A stretch of 64,000 nucleotides of DNA from Rhodococcus sp. KBS0724 (GTDB lineage Bacteria > Actinomycetota > Actinomycetes > Mycobacteriales > Mycobacteriaceae), in assembly GCF_005938745.2 (NCBI RefSeq), contig NZ_VCBX02000001.1, positions 2,638,001 through 2,702,000 of the forward strand, written 5' to 3'. Shown here piece after piece: positions 8,033 to 21,504 of the stretch. The notes beneath the pieces are model-generated. The model saw nothing but the letters and a program-made list of their open reading frames with translations. It was not told the origin of the DNA and searched no databases. How positions within the stretch are numbered: position 1 is the first letter of the stretch; each line of letters starts with the position of its first letter. The translations under genes and the position numbers were made by a program.

Positions 8033-11000
8033 GTGAGCGTTTTTCCAGGTTCGAACTCCATCGAGGCGAGCGAAAATTTGCTTGCATTGACAGGAGCTCA
8101 GCTCGGAATCTGGAACGCGCAGAGACTTGATCCGGAATCGCGGAGTTATCTCGTCGGCGAGGTGCTGGAGATTACCGGCGACGACGCTATCGACACCGCA
8201 CTGCTGTCGGATGCCATCAGAGCGACGATCGGCGAGGCCGAGACCATGCGGCTGCGCATGATCGAGACGCCGGACGGGCCTCGTCAGATTATTTCCGACG
8301 CTCCCGTGGGGGATATCCCCGTTGTCGACCTGCGGGCGGAGCGCGACCCCGTTGCGGTTGCGCATGCTCTTGTCGACGCCGAACGTGGTCGGGCGTCGGA
8401 GTTCTGCCGGGCGATGGTGGAACGCCCGCTGTACACGTACTCGCTGATCAGACTCACAGATCGCGAAGTCTGGTGCATCCAGCTCTATCACCACCTGATC
8501 GTCGACGGATACAGCGCCGCAATGATCTCGCGTCGAGTGGCCGACCACTACACCGCACGCAAGCGCGGAAGTGACATAGCGCCAACACGATTCGGCTCGA
8601 TCGAACAGCTGATTGCCGAGGACGAGGAATACCGCGGCGGTGAGCAGTTTGCCGAGGACCGGGACTACTGGCGTGACGCCCTGACTCCGTTGCCGGCGTT
8701 GGACGGTCGAGGTAAGCAGGTTGCCGGGCCCGCAGAGCGCACAATTGCGGTCCGCAGCGTGATGTCTGCCGACACCCTGACCCAACTCAAGGCAGTAGCT
8801 GCCAGGACCGGGACAACCTGGGCCGAAGGCCTCATCGCCTGTTATGGAGCCTTCCTGCACCGTCTGCTGGGCGAGTCGGATGTGGTCATCGCGATGCCGC
8901 TCATGGCCAGGGTCGGGCGCACGGCACTCCGGACTCCTGCGATGGCCGTCAATGTGCTGCCATTGCGCCTGACGGTCCGCAGCGGTGACCGACTCGGTGA
9001 CCTGAGCCGGCAGGTCGCGGCGTCGATGAAGGGTATGCGTGCCCATCAGCGTTACCGCGGAGAGAACCTGGCCCGCGATCTCGCGGTGGCCGGCAGTGGC
9101 GCGTTGCTTCACGGAATCGGTATCAATCTCAAGGCATTCGACTTCGCCTTGGATTTCGCAGGCGGTGTGGGCGTGCTGCGTAACGTTGCGGGTGGACCGC
9201 CTGAGGACCTCGGCTTGACCGTCACTCCGATTGCAGACGGTGAAGTGCTCCTCGGGTTCGAGGTGGACGCTCGCACCAACACTCGGGAATCGGTGGAACG
9301 ACGGCTAGCGGGATTTGTCAGCATCATCGACGCGATGGTGGGGGAGAACGACCCGGCCGTCGGGCAGGTGGACATACTTTCCGCGGCCGAGAGCGACCGA
9401 CTCCTGGTCGACCGCGGCAGCGCGCCGACCGCCGAACCGATCGACCACGTCGTGGATGTGTTCGATCGTGTTGTCGCCCAACAGTTCGAGGCGACTGTCC
9501 TCGTGTGCGGCGACGACCGTTTGACCGGCGGCGAGTTGGGCGCTCGGGTGTACCGTCTGGCTCGCGCGTTGCGAGCCCGCGGCGTCGGACCCGACGACAT
9601 TGTCGGGATCGCACTGCCGCGTACGGCGGACATGGTTGTCGTGCTTCTTGCGGCGCTTGAAGCCGGCGGCGCCTACGTCGCACTTGATCCGGAGCATCCG
9701 GTGGAGCGGCTGCGGGTTCTGATCGACGATGCGAAACCGAAGGTTCTGCTCACCACAGATGCTCTGGCGGAGCAGCTTTCGGGGGATTCCCGGCCGGATC
9801 CATTGGCCGTGGACTCCGAATCGCTGCGAGACGAACTCGCGGATTACTCCGATCGTCCTCTCGCCGCGAGTGAACTGGCTGCCTCGCGCCACGCGGACCA
9901 CCTTGCTTACGTCATCTACACGTCCGGATCGACCGGGACACCGAAAGGTGTTCTGGTGCGCAGCGGCGGCCTCGCGCATTTGCTGCATCACCACAGTGCA
10001 ACGATCTACCGTGACGCCGCGAATCGAGTGGGCGAGCGCCAACTGCACACTGCTCATACGGCGTCGTTTGCCTTCGATGCATCGCTCGACCAACTGCTGT
10101 GGCTCCTGTGTGGTCATCGCGTACACGTGTACGACGAAGAGCTTCAGAAGGACGCAGACGCACTGGTTTCCGCGTTCGCGCGTGATCGGATCGACGTCGT
10201 CGACACCACGCCGTCGATGGCTACGGCACTGGTCGAGCATGGATTGCTGACCGGCGCGCACCCGCTTGCCTTGTTGGTTGTCGGCGGTGAAGCGGCGCCG
10301 CCCGCGCTCTGGGACGCCATCATCGCCGCGAACGTGCCGGCCCAGAACCTGTACGGACCCACGGAAGCGACCGTCGACGCGATTGCTACTGCCGTTCAAG
10401 GCGCCGAACCCCGAATTGGCTACCCGCTCGCGGGAACCCGCGCGTATCTCCTCGACAGTGCGTTGAAGCCGGTGGCGGACGGCGAGCGCGGGGAGCTCTA
10501 TCTGGCCGGCCCTCAGTTGGCCAGGGGATACCTCGGGCGGGAAGCCGCGACGTCCGAGAGATTTGTCGCAGACCCCTTCGGTGCTCCCGGTGATCGCATG
10601 TACCGGGCCGGCGACCTTGCCCGTTGGGTACCGGGGCGCGGATACGAGTTCATCGGCCGCGGTGACAAGCAGGTCAAGATTCGTGGTCATCGCATCGAAC
10701 TCAGTGAGGTCGAAGCGATTCTGGGTAGCGTGCCCGGCATCGGCGGTGCTGCCGCCGTTATCCGCACGGACGGCGGACGGCCGAGTTTGGTCGGCTACGT
10801 CGTGGCAGTGGCCGGTGCCACTCTGCCGCCGCAGGACGAATTACGCCGTGATCTTGCGACCCGGGTGCCGGATCATCTGGTGCCGTCAGTTGTCGTAGTG
10901 TTGTCTGAACTTCCCGTCACTGTCAACGGGAAACTCGATCGTGCGGCGCTACCCGCTCCGATTCTGGAATCGGAAGGACGCGCAGCATCCACGCCGCGTG

Positions 11001-14000
11001 AGCAGATTCTCTGCGCTGTTGTCGCAGAAGTTCTGGGACGAGAACGAGTTGGTGTCGACGAGGACTTCTTCGGTCTCGGCGGCGACAGCATCACTGCGAT
11101 CAGCGTCAGTAGTCGGCTACGTGCCCGCGGAGTGATCGTTGCTCCGAAAGAACTTCTGGCGCAGCGCGATTTGGGGACCATCGCAGCGGCAGCCCGTGAG
11201 GTGGACGAGGACGATAATCGTGTTGCTGCAGTAGTCGATGTTGCGACGGGCATGGTCATCGCGCCACCGATTGTGCGCGCACTGACCGACAAGAACCTCA
11301 CAGACGAGTCGATTGCGGGCTATGCACAGTGGACAGCCGTGCGCCTCGACGAGGTGGTCGCGTTCGACGACATCCGATCAGGGGTCCAGACGATCATCGA
11401 TCGTCACGATGCATTGCGACTTCTGCTGCGACGGGGATCCGACGGCGGCACTACCGAATTGATCGTTCGCGATTCCGGAGCGGTGGTCGCAGAGGGGCTC
11501 GTCGGTGAAATAGCCGGAAGCGGTGACGCTGAACTGATCCGGCGCACCGCCGAAGAATCCGCGGCGCAACTCGATCCGCGCGCGGGCAACCTCCTGCGCG
11601 TCGTGTTGCTGCGAACCCCCACCGATCAGCCTGATCAGTTGATCGTCATTGCGCACCACTTGATAGTCGACGGCGTTTCCTGGCGAATTCTGCTACCCGA
11701 CCTGCACGAGGCAACCGATGCTGCGCGCGAACGCCGATCTGCCAAGCTCGGCGCCTCAGGAAGTTCGTGGCGTCGACACGCGGGCCTGCTCGCGGAGTTC
11801 GGGGCCGCTGGCACACTGCGATCAGAACTCGACTACTGGAAATCGGCTGCCGGCATTTCGGTAACCGGCGGCGCGCACACTGCACCGATCGGCGCTCGTC
11901 GACTCGATCCCGCGACAGATACCGTCAGCACCGCGGCTCGCACCGTAACCGTGGCGTCGGCTGCAGTGACCGAAGCGGTCCTGACCAGGCTTCCTGCGGC
12001 GTACCGGGCGCGGGTGGACGAACTCTTGCTGGCAGCGTTGATGTTGGCGGTCCGGTCGTGGCAGAACAGCCGTGGGCAGGAACTGGGTGATGCGCAGACA
12101 GTGACGGTCGAAGGACACGGGCGTGATCCGCTGACCGACGACACCGACTTCGCCGGGACGGTCGGCTGGTTCACCAGCGAGTTCCCCGTATCGGTTCCCA
12201 CCGACGCGATCTCGAGCCGCGACGCACTTGCCGACGCTCTGAGCGGCGGAGCGGCGGCCGGGGCATTGCTGCGTAGCGTCAAGGAGTCGAAGCGTGCTGT
12301 TCCGGGCGGTGGCGTCGGCTACGGTGTGCTGCGCTACCTGGATCCTGTTGCAGCGCCGGAATTCTCCGATGTTGTTTGTCCTGAACTGTTGCTCAATTAT
12401 TTGGGGCGCTTCCCGTCGTTGCCGGGGACCGGGTGGAGGTTACCCGAGCAGGACGCGTTCTCCGTGATCGAACCGGCATCCAAGGCGATGTCGGAAGTAC
12501 TGGCGCTCAATGCGTTTGTGCGCGAGGACGGCGACCCCCAGCTTGCTGTCGAGTGGACGGCAGCGAGTCAGGTGCTGGGCGCCGCGGCCGTCGATGAACT
12601 GCAGAGGCATTGGGACCAGGCTCTCGCGGCGCTCACCGCGCATGCGGCGCTCTGTGCCGGTGGATTGACCCCCTCCGATTGCTCGGCTGATTGGGTCGAT
12701 CAGGACGGCATCGACGAACTGGAGTCGGTTCACGGCCCACTCGCCGATCTTCTCCCGTTGTCCCCGTTGCAGGAAGGTTTGCTGTTCCACGCTGTTCGTG
12801 ACGGCGTTGCCGACGTCTACACCCTCACCGCTCGATTTGATCTCACCGGTCCACTGGACGATGCGCGACTGGCCGACGCATTCGAGACGGTGATCGACCG
12901 GCACCCGAACCTGCGCGCCGCGTTCCACTACGAACAGTTCGATCGGCCGGTACAGGCAATTCCGCGTTCGGCCAAGGTCTCCTGGAGATCGGTCGATCTG
13001 TCAGCGGTGCCGAAGACGGCGGCGCTGCGGTCGGCGCAGCGGTTGGAGGACGAGGCTGCCGAGCACATCTTCGACGTCGGAAGGCCACCGCTGTTGCGCG
13101 CCCTCCTGATTCGGCTACCCGGTGACGTCCATCGGTTGATCCTCAATGCACATCACCTGCTCACCGACGGCTGGTCGACTCCCATCGTCCTGCGCGAGTT
13201 GATGAACGTCTATCACGACGGTGATGCTGGTCTGCCGGCGCCGACTCCGTACCGGGACTACCTGGCGTGGATCGCCGACCGTGACGAGGATGCGCAGCGG
13301 GCAGCGTGGAGCGAGCGTCTGCGTGGGCTGACCTCTCCGACGCTCGTGGCAGATGGGCGACCGGAACGAGGCGTGCCGGTGCAGGTCCCGGTTCCACTGT
13401 CGGAATCGGACGCCGCAGCGTTGATCGAACTCGGACGCGTCCGCGGTTTGACTGTCAACACTCTGGTCCAAGGGGCCTGGGCTGCAGTCCTTGCCGAGCT
13501 GACGGGGCAGTGGGACATTGTTTTCGGAGCCACAGTCTCCGGTCGGCCCGCAGATCTTTCCGGTGTGGAAGCAATGGTCGGATTGTTCAGCAACACGATT
13601 CCCGCGCGGCTCGACATTGTTGCCGACGTGCCTCTTCTCGACCAGTTTGCCGGTCTGCAGAACGCACAATTCGATATCCAGGACATCGAGCACGCGAGCC
13701 TCGCGGAGATCGAGCGAATCGCGGGAATCGGGCAGCTGTTCGACACTCTTCTCGTATTCGAGAATTTCCCGAATTCCGGAGCCGGTCAGCCCAGTTCGCA
13801 CGAGCTGCGAGTCAGCAGCTTCACGAACCGTGGTGTCACGCACTACCCGATGACGCTGATGGCGCCGCCGAGCCTGGGCCTTGATCTTGTGCTCTATCAC
13901 GATCCGGCTGCCATTCCCGCAGCAATCGCTGCGCGGGTGGTGACGCGGTTGGGTGAGATTCTGACCAGTGTTGTCCATTCGCCGTCGTTGCCAGCGGGGG

Positions 14001-17000
14001 ACCTCCTTGATGTCGTGAAGCGCGCGCCGGTGCGCAGACCTTCCGCGCCGCCGATTGTGTCGGACGAGGTTGCTCCCCGCGTCGTCGACCCTGTCGTCGT
14101 GGATGTGTTGTGCCGTTGCGCTGCAACGGTGTTGGATCTTCCTGTGGTGAGTCCGGCCGACAACTTCTTTGCGCTCGGCGGCCATTCACTGACCGCCATG
14201 CGCCTGGTGGGAAGCCTGCGCAAGTTGGGCTTGCGGGTGTCGGTATCGGATGTGTTCGATACGCCGACCCCGTTGGGGCTGGCCGCAGTCGCGCGGATTG
14301 ACAACGTAAAGTTTGTCGGGCTCGAGCAGGGCTCGGCTGTGACACCCGCTGTGGACGTCGTCGAGGTTCAGAGCGAGGTAGGGCGTAGCAGTGCAGCGCC
14401 GGGAAATCCTGACGACGAACGGTATTGGGTTCAGGCGCTCGGTGACCTGCCACTCGAAATGGAACTTCCGTACGATCGAACGCCATCTGCGGCATACCGC
14501 GCCCACACGTATATTCGGCACCTGGGCGTGACCGTCGACCGCGATTCGGTGCTGCTCGCCGCTGTAGCCACCACACTGAGTACCTTCGGCGCGGGACGCG
14601 ACTTCGCTGTCGAGTTGGTGGACGCCGAAGCGGAGTCGATCATTCGGGTCGACCTGAGTGGCCGACCGACCTTTGCCCAGATCGTGGACCGCGTCGAGGA
14701 TGCCATATCCGGCGCCCGCGCCCATAGTGATGTGAGTGTCGATCGACTCGCCAACCTCCTGGGTCGCTCGCGGGTGAGTCTGTGTGCCGCTCGCGTGGGT
14801 CGTACGGGTGAGGCTGTCGTCGATCTCGAGTTCAGCCGCGCAGGCTCCGAGGTTCACCTGACCGTCAACGCCGAGGTATTCGACGGATCGACCGCTGATG
14901 CGCTACTCGACACCGTGATGTCGGTACTCGAACACGGTGCTCGATGCGCGGATGTTGCTGTCGCCGAATTGCTACCGACAGGCGCTCATCCGCATGACGA
15001 CCCGCCGCGGCGGCTCGAGGCTCCCGCCGGAATTTCGATCCAGTTCGAGCGGAACGTCGCCGCGGCGCCCGATATGGTCGCGCTGGTCTCCGGCGAGTCG
15101 ACGCTTACCTACCGCCAATTGTCCCGACGAGTAGACGCCTTGGCGCGCGAACTTGTTGCCGCCGGTGCTGGGCCGGAGCAGGTAGTTGCCGTTGCCCTGG
15201 ACCGATCCGCGGATCTGGTGGCAGGACTGCTGGCGGTGCTGCGCATCGGTGCGGCATACCTACCACTCGATCTCGATTACCCGGTCGAGCGGCTCGAATT
15301 CATGATCGAGGACGCGGCGCCTGTCTGCGTTCTGACGAGTTCGGATGCCGCAGGGCAACTTCCGTCGAGTACCCCGGCGGTGGTGCTCGTGGACGGCGCA
15401 CTGACGGGTTCGGATGTTGTCCTTGCAGATCCACGACCGGCCGGCGAGCACCTTGCCTACGTCATTCACACCTCGGGTTCGACGGGCCGACCCAAGGGCG
15501 TGATGGTCAGCACCGCCAATCTCGCGGCATTCGCGGAGACCGTGATCGGCGATCATTGGATCAGGCCAGGTGATCGCATTGTTGCGGTGACCACGGTGTC
15601 GTTCGACATCGCCGCGCTGGAACTGTTGTGTCCGCTGGCAGCCGGTGCCACCGTTGTCCTTGCCGACCGCGGAACTGTCCGTGATCCGGATGCCCTGCTG
15701 GACTTGATCACGCGAAGCGGCGCCACCGTCATGCAGGCAACTCCGTCGCTGTGGCGAGTTGTCACGGAGCACGAGCATGCCTACCGACTTCGGCAGGTTC
15801 GAGCGTTGGTGGGAGGAGAAGCACTCCCACAGGATTTGGCAGACGATCTCGTGACATTCTGCGCCTCGGTGCGCAACGTGTACGGACCCACGGAAGCGAC
15901 TGTGTGGGCGACGTCGGCGGTACTCGAACATGATGATCGGGTCACAATCGGGCGCCCGTGGACCGACGTCCACGTACGGGTGCTCGACGACGATCTGCGG
16001 AACGTTCCGGAAGGTGTTGCCGGCGAACTGTATCTGGGCGGTACGCAGGTTGTTCGTGGATACCTGAACCGGCCGGATCTGACGGTGGCCAGATTTGTGG
16101 CGGATCCGAGTGTGCCGGGTGCCCGCCTGTACCGCACGGGTGATCTGGTTCGGCGCAGGAACGGTGTCTTGCACTTCCTGCGGCGGGCAGACGATCAGGT
16201 GAAGGTCCGCGGATTCCGTATCGAACTCGGTGAGGTCGAGGGCGCTCTCTGCGCGGTGAGTGGCGTATCCCGCGCCGCAGCCACGGTCCGCCTGGACGCC
16301 GCCGGCATCGGAAGTCTGCACGGATATGTTGTGGCCGAAGCAGGTACCGGCCTCGATTCGGGCCTGGTTCGTAAGGAAGTTGCGTTGCTGCTTCCCGAAC
16401 ACATGGTGCCGCAGACACTTACGGTGTTGGACGCGCTTCCGCTGACGCTCAACGGAAAAGTCGACCGCAAGGCGCTTCCCGAAACGGCGCCGGAACGGTT
16501 GCGCCGGCCGTTGGTGACCGTCGACTCCGATCGGCGGGCACGACTCGACATCCTCAGCCCCGGTTGGTGGGATGTGTTGCCTCTCGGTCCGTTGCAGGAA
16601 GGCATGTACTTCCAATCGGTACTCGACGGCGCCGGCGGAACTGACGTCTATCACATGCAGCCGCGGTTCGAGTTCTCAGCGGAAGCCGATGTCGACGTGT
16701 CCGCGCTGCGTGCGGCGGGAGATGCACTTCTGCGTCGTTACCCGAACCTACGTGCCGGCTTCACTCACGCGGGGTTCGACGCACCGGTTCAGTTTGTTCC
16801 GCAGGCAGCCCGCATGCCGTTCCGAGAAGTTGATCTGAGCGACACCTCGGTCGGCCAGATCGACAGTGCAGTACGGGCACTCGACGAAGCAGAGTTCGCC
16901 ACCGTTTTCGACCTGAACGCTCCACCGTTGATCCGAATGGTGCTCGCGTGGTTGCCCGGCGGCGGCGCGCACCTCGTCTTCACCCAGCACCACCTGCTGA

Positions 17001-20000
17001 CCGACGGTTGGTCACAAACGCTGATGTACGCGGAACTGTTTGCGCTGTACGAATATGCTCGTTCGAACGGCACAGATCCGGTCCACCTGGATTCGGCGTT
17101 GGAAACTCCGGCAGATTTCCGTGATCACCTGCGCTGGATCGCCGAGGCAGATCGCCCGGAGGCGCTTGCATCGTGGAAGAGTTATCTGGCCGACCTCGAA
17201 CAGCCGACTCTCGTCGGCGGTACCGGCTCAGGCGGTAGTGCGCCGCTTCCGGTGTTCACCCGAGTTGTTTTGGACCAGAGCATCAGTCGTGACGTGCGGG
17301 ACCTTGCCCGCAAGACAGGTGTGACTCTGTCCACGGTTGTCTCCACGGCGTGGGGCCTGGCGCTGCGCGCGGTGACCGGTCGCGACGACGTGGTCTTCGG
17401 TTCGACGGTGTCAGGGCGCACGCCTGAGGTGGACGGCGCCGACCGGATGGTGGGTTTGGCGCTCAACACCATTCCGGTGCGCATGAATGTCCGGCCGGGG
17501 GAGCGGATTTCCGACCTGCTCGGACGATTGTTCCGCGAGCAGGGATCACTGCTCGAGCATCACCACGTGGGGCTCGGCGACGTTCAACGCGCTGCCGGAT
17601 TTGCCGCACTGTTCGACACGCTCTACGTATTCCGCAATACCCCCCGCGATGAGCAGGCACGCCAGGACACGTTCGGGCGCAGCGGAATCGTCGGATTCGA
17701 CGCGGTAGACGGCACCCACTACGCACTCACACTGGACGTTGATCCGGGTGTAGGCGACGCGTCGATGGCCCTTGTTCTCGAGAACCGACCGGACCTGGTT
17801 CCGGACGACGTGGCGCACGACGTTCTGGCTCGAACCGAATCCATCCTCGAACTGATGGCACGTTTCGATGCGGCGACGGTGGCCGACACGGCTGTTCCGC
17901 GTGCACAGACGCCCACCGAGTTCATGTCGCAGCGCGTCACGATGCCCCTTCCCGGCGAGCCCGGCGGCAGCGTAGACGCGTTGCTGCGAGAACGCGCGAG
18001 CGCAACACCTGACGACACAGCACTCGTATTCGGCGACGTCACATTGAGCGCCGCGCAGATGAACATGCGAGTTGATCGGCTGGCGCGAATACTGGCGTCG
18101 TCCGGTTCGGGTCCGTCCAGCGTCGTTGCGCTCGCACTTCCGCGTACAGCGGATCACGTCGTGGCGATCTTTGCCGTCATGCGAACCGGAGCTGCTTACC
18201 TTCCGCTGGATCTGGCGCATCCCACTGCCAGGCTGCAGGAGCTGATCGAAGACAGCAATGCTGCCGTGGTGATCACTACGGCCGATCAACGCGATCTCAT
18301 CGCTGCCGAGGGGCGGACAAGCATTGTCATCGACCTGCCGAATGTCGCTGACATCCTTGACGGCCGCGTAGGCGCACCCACTGTTGCCGATGCAGCTGTA
18401 GGCGGTCCGACATCGGCGGATCAGCCTGCATACGTGATCTACACGTCCGGCAGCACCGGAAAGCCCAAGGGCGTTGTGGTGGGCCACCGCGGACTGACCA
18501 CGATGTACCACAACCACAAGGTCGAAATCTTCACGCCGGCCGAGAACAGTGCTGCGGGGCGACGCTTGCGCATCGCGCACACGGTGTCGTTCTCGTTCGA
18601 CATGTCGTGGGAAGAGCTGTTCTGGCTCCTCGCCGGCCACGAGGTCCATGTGATCGACGAGCAGGCGCGGCTCGATCCCGTGTCGTTGGTCAAGCACTAC
18701 CAGTCCGTCGGCATCGATGTAGTGAACGTGACGCCCTCGTACGCACGGGAATTGATGGCGGCCGGACTTCTCGACGGTGATCACACTCCGGCGCTGGTCA
18801 TGCTCGGCGGCGAAGCAGTTCCCGCGGAACTGTGGTCGCGACTGCGAGATCAGGACGGCGTCGACGGCTATGACCTGTACGGACCCACCGAGTTCACGAT
18901 CAATGCGATGGGCTCGCCGGTTCGGGCAAGCGCCACTCCGTGCTTGGGCCGGCCGATTCTCAATGCGTCGGCGCGGGTGCTTGATTCAGGCCTGCGCGAA
19001 GTCCCGATTGGCGCCGCGGGGGAGTTGTACATGTCCGGTGACGGAACAGCACTGGGCTACCTCGATCGGACTGCACTGACGTCGTCGGTGTTTGTCGCGG
19101 ACCCGTTCAGTATCGGCGGGCGCATGTACCGGACCGGCGACGTAGTGCGCCGACGACGCGACGGAGAACTCGAATATCTCGGACGCGCAGACCATCAGGT
19201 GAAGATCCGAGGAATCCGGATCGAGTTGGGAGAAGTGGAATCTGCACTGGCAGCGTGCCCAGGAGTGCTTCGCGCCGCGGCAACCGTTCGGCGTGACAAC
19301 GGCGCGGCTCCACGGCTGGTCGGCTATGTGATACCTGAAACAGGTTGTGTGCCGGTAGATCTCCGATCCGCACTGCGGGAACGTGTACCAGCGCATCTGG
19401 TTCCGTCGGATATTGTCACGGTCGATTCGATTCCACTGACACCGAACGGAAAGCTGGACCGGGCGGCGTTGCCCGCGCCGCCGACGAGGGCTGCGGCACG
19501 CGAGCCCCGAACGGAGACCGAAAGGCAACTGTGCCAGGTCTTTGCGCGTGTTCTCGGTGTCGACGGCGTCGATCCGGAAGAGAGCTTCTTCGACCTCGGT
19601 GGAGACTCGTTGCGCGCCATGCGATTGGTGGGGGAAGTGGAACACGAACTCGGAATCGGAGTCGGCGTGGGAACGCTGATGGCACGGCCGAGCGTTGCCG
19701 AACTTGCCGCCCATATTGCAGACTGTCCACCTGACATGGACTTGCGCCGTGATCACCTGGTGTCGCTCCGGGCCGAAGGCGCCGCCGAACCGTTGTTCTG
19801 TGTTCACCCGGCCGGTGGATTCGCGTGGCCCTTCGCTCCGCTGGCCGGTGTGCTCGAGGCTGACCGTCCGGTGTTGGGCCTGCAGTTGCCGACCCTCACG
19901 GGCGAAACCCTCGCGGCTACGAACGTGGATCAACTGGCCTCGATGTACGTCGAGACGATTCGCAGTGTGCAGCCAGACGGTCCCTATCACCTTCTCGGAT

Positions 20001-20491
20001 ACTCGTTCGGTGGCAACGTCGTTCACTCGATGGCGGCTCAACTGGTGACAGCGGGATACACGGTAGCGTTCACCGGGCTGATCGACACGCACCCGCTCGG
20101 AACGTCGCCACGTGAACACCTGGAAGACCGCGGCGCTGAACCCGATTTGGCCGCAGCCTTGCCGCCGGAGCTCCTCGCGCAAGCGCCCGCCCTGGTGGAG
20201 TTGGTGCACGCCGGGTTTGATGCCACTCGTTCACTGGCGTCCGGTTCGGTTGACCCGAATTACGCTGGGTCAGTTACTCTGATCACCGCCGACGCGGGTG
20301 TGTCCGGAGAAGTGCTGGCCGATCGCTGGCGCAGAATCCGGGGCGACCAGGAACTTTCAGTCCACCACCTACCGTTCGACCACGCCGGATTGGTGACCCC
20401 AGCCGGATGGGCGGCAATTGCGCCACTGCTCGACAGTCATCTGTCGCAGCCCACAAACCACACAGTTGGAAACACAATGGGAGTTGAATGA
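8033..20491 (+). CDS. htbG: Three-module NRPS, heterobactin synthetase HtbG
   Basis: This 4152-aa synthetase reads, by approximate residue: C1 (15-445, HHLIVDG), A1 (465-955), T1 (Ser1019), E (1065-1525, HHLIVDGVS and EGHGRD), C2 (1560-1985, HHLLTDG), T2 (GGHS, Ser2052), a half C domain without HHxxxDG (about 2115-2320), A2 (2335-2800), C4 (2830-3270, HHLLTDG), A3 (3300-3800), T3 (Ser3859) and TE (GYSFGG, Ser3991). Module 2 is therefore C-T-A, the order reported for HtbG of R. erythropolis PR4. Specificity codes read by hand against GrsA are DADDVGLVDK (A1; three acidic pocket residues suit Arg), DILQLGVVWK (A2; Gly) and DMENMGLINK (A3; hydroxyornithine). C1 would accept DHB from the aryl carrier, E gives a D-residue, and TE may release a cyclised hydroxyornithine. 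GTG 8033 follows GAAGGG. Two iron boxes precede it. Confidence 0.93.
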   Translation: MSVFPGSNSIEASENLLALTGAQLGIWNAQRLDPESRSYLVGEVLEITGDDAIDTALLSDAIRATIGEAETMRLRMIETPDGPRQIISDAPVGDIPVVDLRAERDPVAVAHALVDAERGRASEFCRAMVERPLYTYSLIRLTDREVWCIQLYHHLIVDGYSAAMISRRVADHYTARKRGSDIAPTRFGSIEQLIAEDEEYRGGEQFAEDRDYWRDALTPLPALDGRGKQVAGPAERTIAVRSVMSADTLTQLKAVAARTGTTWAEGLIACYGAFLHRLLGESDVVIAMPLMARVGRTALRTPAMAVNVLPLRLTVRSGDRLGDLSRQVAASMKGMRAHQRYRGENLARDLAVAGSGALLHGIGINLKAFDFALDFAGGVGVLRNVAGGPPEDLGLTVTPIADGEVLLGFEVDARTNTRESVERRLAGFVSIIDAMVGENDPAVGQVDILSAAESDRLLVDRGSAPTAEPIDHVVDVFDRVVAQQFEATVLVCGDDRLTGGELGARVYRLARALRARGVGPDDIVGIALPRTADMVVVLLAALEAGGAYVALDPEHPVERLRVLIDDAKPKVLLTTDALAEQLSGDSRPDPLAVDSESLRDELADYSDRPLAASELAASRHADHLAYVIYTSGSTGTPKGVLVRSGGLAHLLHHHSATIYRDAANRVGERQLHTAHTASFAFDASLDQLLWLLCGHRVHVYDEELQKDADALVSAFARDRIDVVDTTPSMATALVEHGLLTGAHPLALLVVGGEAAPPALWDAIIAANVPAQNLYGPTEATVDAIATAVQGAEPRIGYPLAGTRAYLLDSALKPVADGERGELYLAGPQLARGYLGREAATSERFVADPFGAPGDRMYRAGDLARWVPGRGYEFIGRGDKQVKIRGHRIELSEVEAILGSVPGIGGAAAVIRTDGGRPSLVGYVVAVAGATLPPQDELRRDLATRVPDHLVPSVVVVLSELPVTVNGKLDRAALPAPILESEGRAASTPREQILCAVVAEVLGRERVGVDEDFFGLGGDSITAISVSSRLRARGVIVAPKELLAQRDLGTIAAAAREVDEDDNRVAAVVDVATGMVIAPPIVRALTDKNLTDESIAGYAQWTAVRLDEVVAFDDIRSGVQTIIDRHDALRLLLRRGSDGGTTELIVRDSGAVVAEGLVGEIAGSGDAELIRRTAEESAAQLDPRAGNLLRVVLLRTPTDQPDQLIVIAHHLIVDGVSWRILLPDLHEATDAARERRSAKLGASGSSWRRHAGLLAEFGAAGTLRSELDYWKSAAGISVTGGAHTAPIGARRLDPATDTVSTAARTVTVASAAVTEAVLTRLPAAYRARVDELLLAALMLAVRSWQNSRGQELGDAQTVTVEGHGRDPLTDDTDFAGTVGWFTSEFPVSVPTDAISSRDALADALSGGAAAGALLRSVKESKRAVPGGGVGYGVLRYLDPVAAPEFSDVVCPELLLNYLGRFPSLPGTGWRLPEQDAFSVIEPASKAMSEVLALNAFVREDGDPQLAVEWTAASQVLGAAAVDELQRHWDQALAALTAHAALCAGGLTPSDCSADWVDQDGIDELESVHGPLADLLPLSPLQEGLLFHAVRDGVADVYTLTARFDLTGPLDDARLADAFETVIDRHPNLRAAFHYEQFDRPVQAIPRSAKVSWRSVDLSAVPKTAALRSAQRLEDEAAEHIFDVGRPPLLRALLIRLPGDVHRLILNAHHLLTDGWSTPIVLRELMNVYHDGDAGLPAPTPYRDYLAWIADRDEDAQRAAWSERLRGLTSPTLVADGRPERGVPVQVPVPLSESDAAALIELGRVRGLTVNTLVQGAWAAVLAELTGQWDIVFGATVSGRPADLSGVEAMVGLFSNTIPARLDIVADVPLLDQFAGLQNAQFDIQDIEHASLAEIERIAGIGQLFDTLLVFENFPNSGAGQPSSHELRVSSFTNRGVTHYPMTLMAPPSLGLDLVLYHDPAAIPAAIAARVVTRLGEILTSVVHSPSLPAGDLLDVVKRAPVRRPSAPPIVSDEVAPRVVDPVVVDVLCRCAATVLDLPVVSPADNFFALGGHSLTAMRLVGSLRKLGLRVSVSDVFDTPTPLGLAAVARIDNVKFVGLEQGSAVTPAVDVVEVQSEVGRSSAAPGNPDDERYWVQALGDLPLEMELPYDRTPSAAYRAHTYIRHLGVTVDRDSVLLAAVATTLSTFGAGRDFAVELVDAEAESIIRVDLSGRPTFAQIVDRVEDAISGARAHSDVSVDRLANLLGRSRVSLCAARVGRTGEAVVDLEFSRAGSEVHLTVNAEVFDGSTADALLDTVMSVLEHGARCADVAVAELLPTGAHPHDDPPRRLEAPAGISIQFERNVAAAPDMVALVSGESTLTYRQLSRRVDALARELVAAGAGPEQVVAVALDRSADLVAGLLAVLRIGAAYLPLDLDYPVERLEFMIEDAAPVCVLTSSDAAGQLPSSTPAVVLVDGALTGSDVVLADPRPAGEHLAYVIHTSGSTGRPKGVMVSTANLAAFAETVIGDHWIRPGDRIVAVTTVSFDIAALELLCPLAAGATVVLADRGTVRDPDALLDLITRSGATVMQATPSLWRVVTEHEHAYRLRQVRALVGGEALPQDLADDLVTFCASVRNVYGPTEATVWATSAVLEHDDRVTIGRPWTDVHVRVLDDDLRNVPEGVAGELYLGGTQVVRGYLNRPDLTVARFVADPSVPGARLYRTGDLVRRRNGVLHFLRRADDQVKVRGFRIELGEVEGALCAVSGVSRAAATVRLDAAGIGSLHGYVVAEAGTGLDSGLVRKEVALLLPEHMVPQTLTVLDALPLTLNGKVDRKALPETAPERLRRPLVTVDSDRRARLDILSPGWWDVLPLGPLQEGMYFQSVLDGAGGTDVYHMQPRFEFSAEADVDVSALRAAGDALLRRYPNLRAGFTHAGFDAPVQFVPQAARMPFREVDLSDTSVGQIDSAVRALDEAEFATVFDLNAPPLIRMVLAWLPGGGAHLVFTQHHLLTDGWSQTLMYAELFALYEYARSNGTDPVHLDSALETPADFRDHLRWIAEADRPEALASWKSYLADLEQPTLVGGTGSGGSAPLPVFTRVVLDQSISRDVRDLARKTGVTLSTVVSTAWGLALRAVTGRDDVVFGSTVSGRTPEVDGADRMVGLALNTIPVRMNVRPGERISDLLGRLFREQGSLLEHHHVGLGDVQRAAGFAALFDTLYVFRNTPRDEQARQDTFGRSGIVGFDAVDGTHYALTLDVDPGVGDASMALVLENRPDLVPDDVAHDVLARTESILELMARFDAATVADTAVPRAQTPTEFMSQRVTMPLPGEPGGSVDALLRERASATPDDTALVFGDVTLSAAQMNMRVDRLARILASSGSGPSSVVALALPRTADHVVAIFAVMRTGAAYLPLDLAHPTARLQELIEDSNAAVVITTADQRDLIAAEGRTSIVIDLPNVADILDGRVGAPTVADAAVGGPTSADQPAYVIYTSGSTGKPKGVVVGHRGLTTMYHNHKVEIFTPAENSAAGRRLRIAHTVSFSFDMSWEELFWLLAGHEVHVIDEQARLDPVSLVKHYQSVGIDVVNVTPSYARELMAAGLLDGDHTPALVMLGGEAVPAELWSRLRDQDGVDGYDLYGPTEFTINAMGSPVRASATPCLGRPILNASARVLDSGLREVPIGAAGELYMSGDGTALGYLDRTALTSSVFVADPFSIGGRMYRTGDVVRRRRDGELEYLGRADHQVKIRGIRIELGEVESALAACPGVLRAAATVRRDNGAAPRLVGYVIPETGCVPVDLRSALRERVPAHLVPSDIVTVDSIPLTPNGKLDRAALPAPPTRAAAREPRTETERQLCQVFARVLGVDGVDPEESFFDLGGDSLRAMRLVGEVEHELGIGVGVGTLMARPSVAELAAHIADCPPDMDLRRDHLVSLRAEGAAEPLFCVHPAGGFAWPFAPLAGVLEADRPVLGLQLPTLTGETLAATNVDQLASMYVETIRSVQPDGPYHLLGYSFGGNVVHSMAAQLVTAGYTVAFTGLIDTHPLGTSPREHLEDRGAEPDLAAALPPELLAQAPALVELVHAGFDATRSLASGSVDPNYAGSVTLITADAGVSGEVLADRWRRIRGDQELSVHHLPFDHAGLVTPAGWAAIAPLLDSHLSQPTNHTVGNTMGVE

Positions 20492-21504
20492 TGAAGTCCA
20501 CACCGCCCTTCGCGATTCGGAGTTGGCGACGATTCGTCGCGATTGCGGGCCTGTTGATCGTCGCCCTCGTCGCGATGATCGGATGCAGCAGCGCGTCCTC
20601 GGACGAGCCTGCCAAGGCAGATGAACCTACGACGCGCGTCATCGAAACCGAGAAGGGTTCCGTCACCGTACCGGCGTCGGCCGAACGCATCGTAGTGCTC
20701 AGCGGTGGCCTCGCCGGTTACCTGTACGCGCTCGACGCGCCTGTAGTTGCAACCGACACACGCGTTTTGGGTGTCACGAACCTCGACGGCGGCTTCCCGC
20801 CGGCCTGGTCGGACGCCGCAAAGGCTCAGGGCACCAAGGAATTGCCTGCCGGTGAGCAGCTCAGTGTCGAAGCTGTCGCGGCAGCTGCGCCCGACCTCAT
20901 CATCGGTGGTGGACAGGGTGTCACTTCGGTGCAGGCTGAGGAACTCTACGACCAGCTCACCGCAATCGCACCGACCGTCTTGGTCCCCAGGACCGTTGCC
21001 GCGTGGGACAAGCAGCTCGAGATCGTCGCCGACGCAGCCGGCCGCTCCGACCAGGTCCCTGCCCTGATGGATGCCTACAACGCGAAGGTCAAAGAGGTCA
21101 AGGGCAAGATCAAGGTCCCCGAGGGCAACGTCGTCTACATCCTCTCGCTCGCGAACAACAAGCCGTACCTCGTTCCGCCGACGGCAGCTCTGCCCGCCAT
21201 GCTCGCTGAACTCGGATTCAAGGCCGACGACGTCATGACGAAGGCCGGAAACCCGCAGCTCTTCGGTTCGGGTGACTCGTTCGAGGTCAGTCCGGAATTG
21301 CTGTCGCAGGTTGCCGATGCTCCTGTCGCGTTTGTCATTCCGGTGTCCGGTCGCCCGATGGCCGAACTTGCCACCGATCCGCTGTACTCGCAGCTGCCGT
21401 CCTTCCAGACCGGAAAGACGTTCGAGCTCCCCGCCACCAGCTACCGTCCTGACTACGACGGCGCAATGGCAACGCTCGACCTGATTGGTCAGACCTTCGG
21501 ATGA
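20488..21504 (+). CDS. Ferric-siderophore ABC transporter substrate-binding lipoprotein
   Basis: This is a 338-aa FepB/FecB-type periplasmic-binding-fold lipoprotein. An Arg-rich N-terminus and hydrophobic core lead to the lipobox VAMIGCSS (Cys about residue 33). The mature protein has the two-lobe pattern of this class, with RIVVLSGG near the start and [11 protein letters not shown] before the linker helix. It should bind ferric heterobactin outside the cell and hand it to a permease that is not in this window. Its ATG overlaps the NRPS stop (ATGA), so the two are translationally coupled; a second ATG follows at once. Confidence 0.9.
   Translation: MMKSTPPFAIRSWRRFVAIAGLLIVALVAMIGCSSASSDEPAKADEPTTRVIETEKGSVTVPASAERIVVLSGGLAGYLYALDAPVVATDTRVLGVTNLDGGFPPAWSDAAKAQGTKELPAGEQLSVEAVAAAAPDLIIGGGQGVTSVQAEELYDQLTAIAPTVLVPRTVAAWDKQLEIVADAAGRSDQVPALMDAYNAKVKEVKGKIKVPEGNVVYILSLANNKPYLVPPTAALPAMLAELGFKADDVMTKAGNPQLFGSGDSFEVSPELLSQVADAPVAFVIPVSGRPMAELATDPLYSQLPSFQTGKTFELPATSYRPDYDGAMATLDLIGQTFG

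Noticed and set aside
17546..18784. Long antisense open frames inside the NRPS gene (for example 412 codons here)
   Set aside because: High GC with codon-position bias produces such frames. The products are basic and low in hydrophobic residues, with no motif or ribosome binding site.
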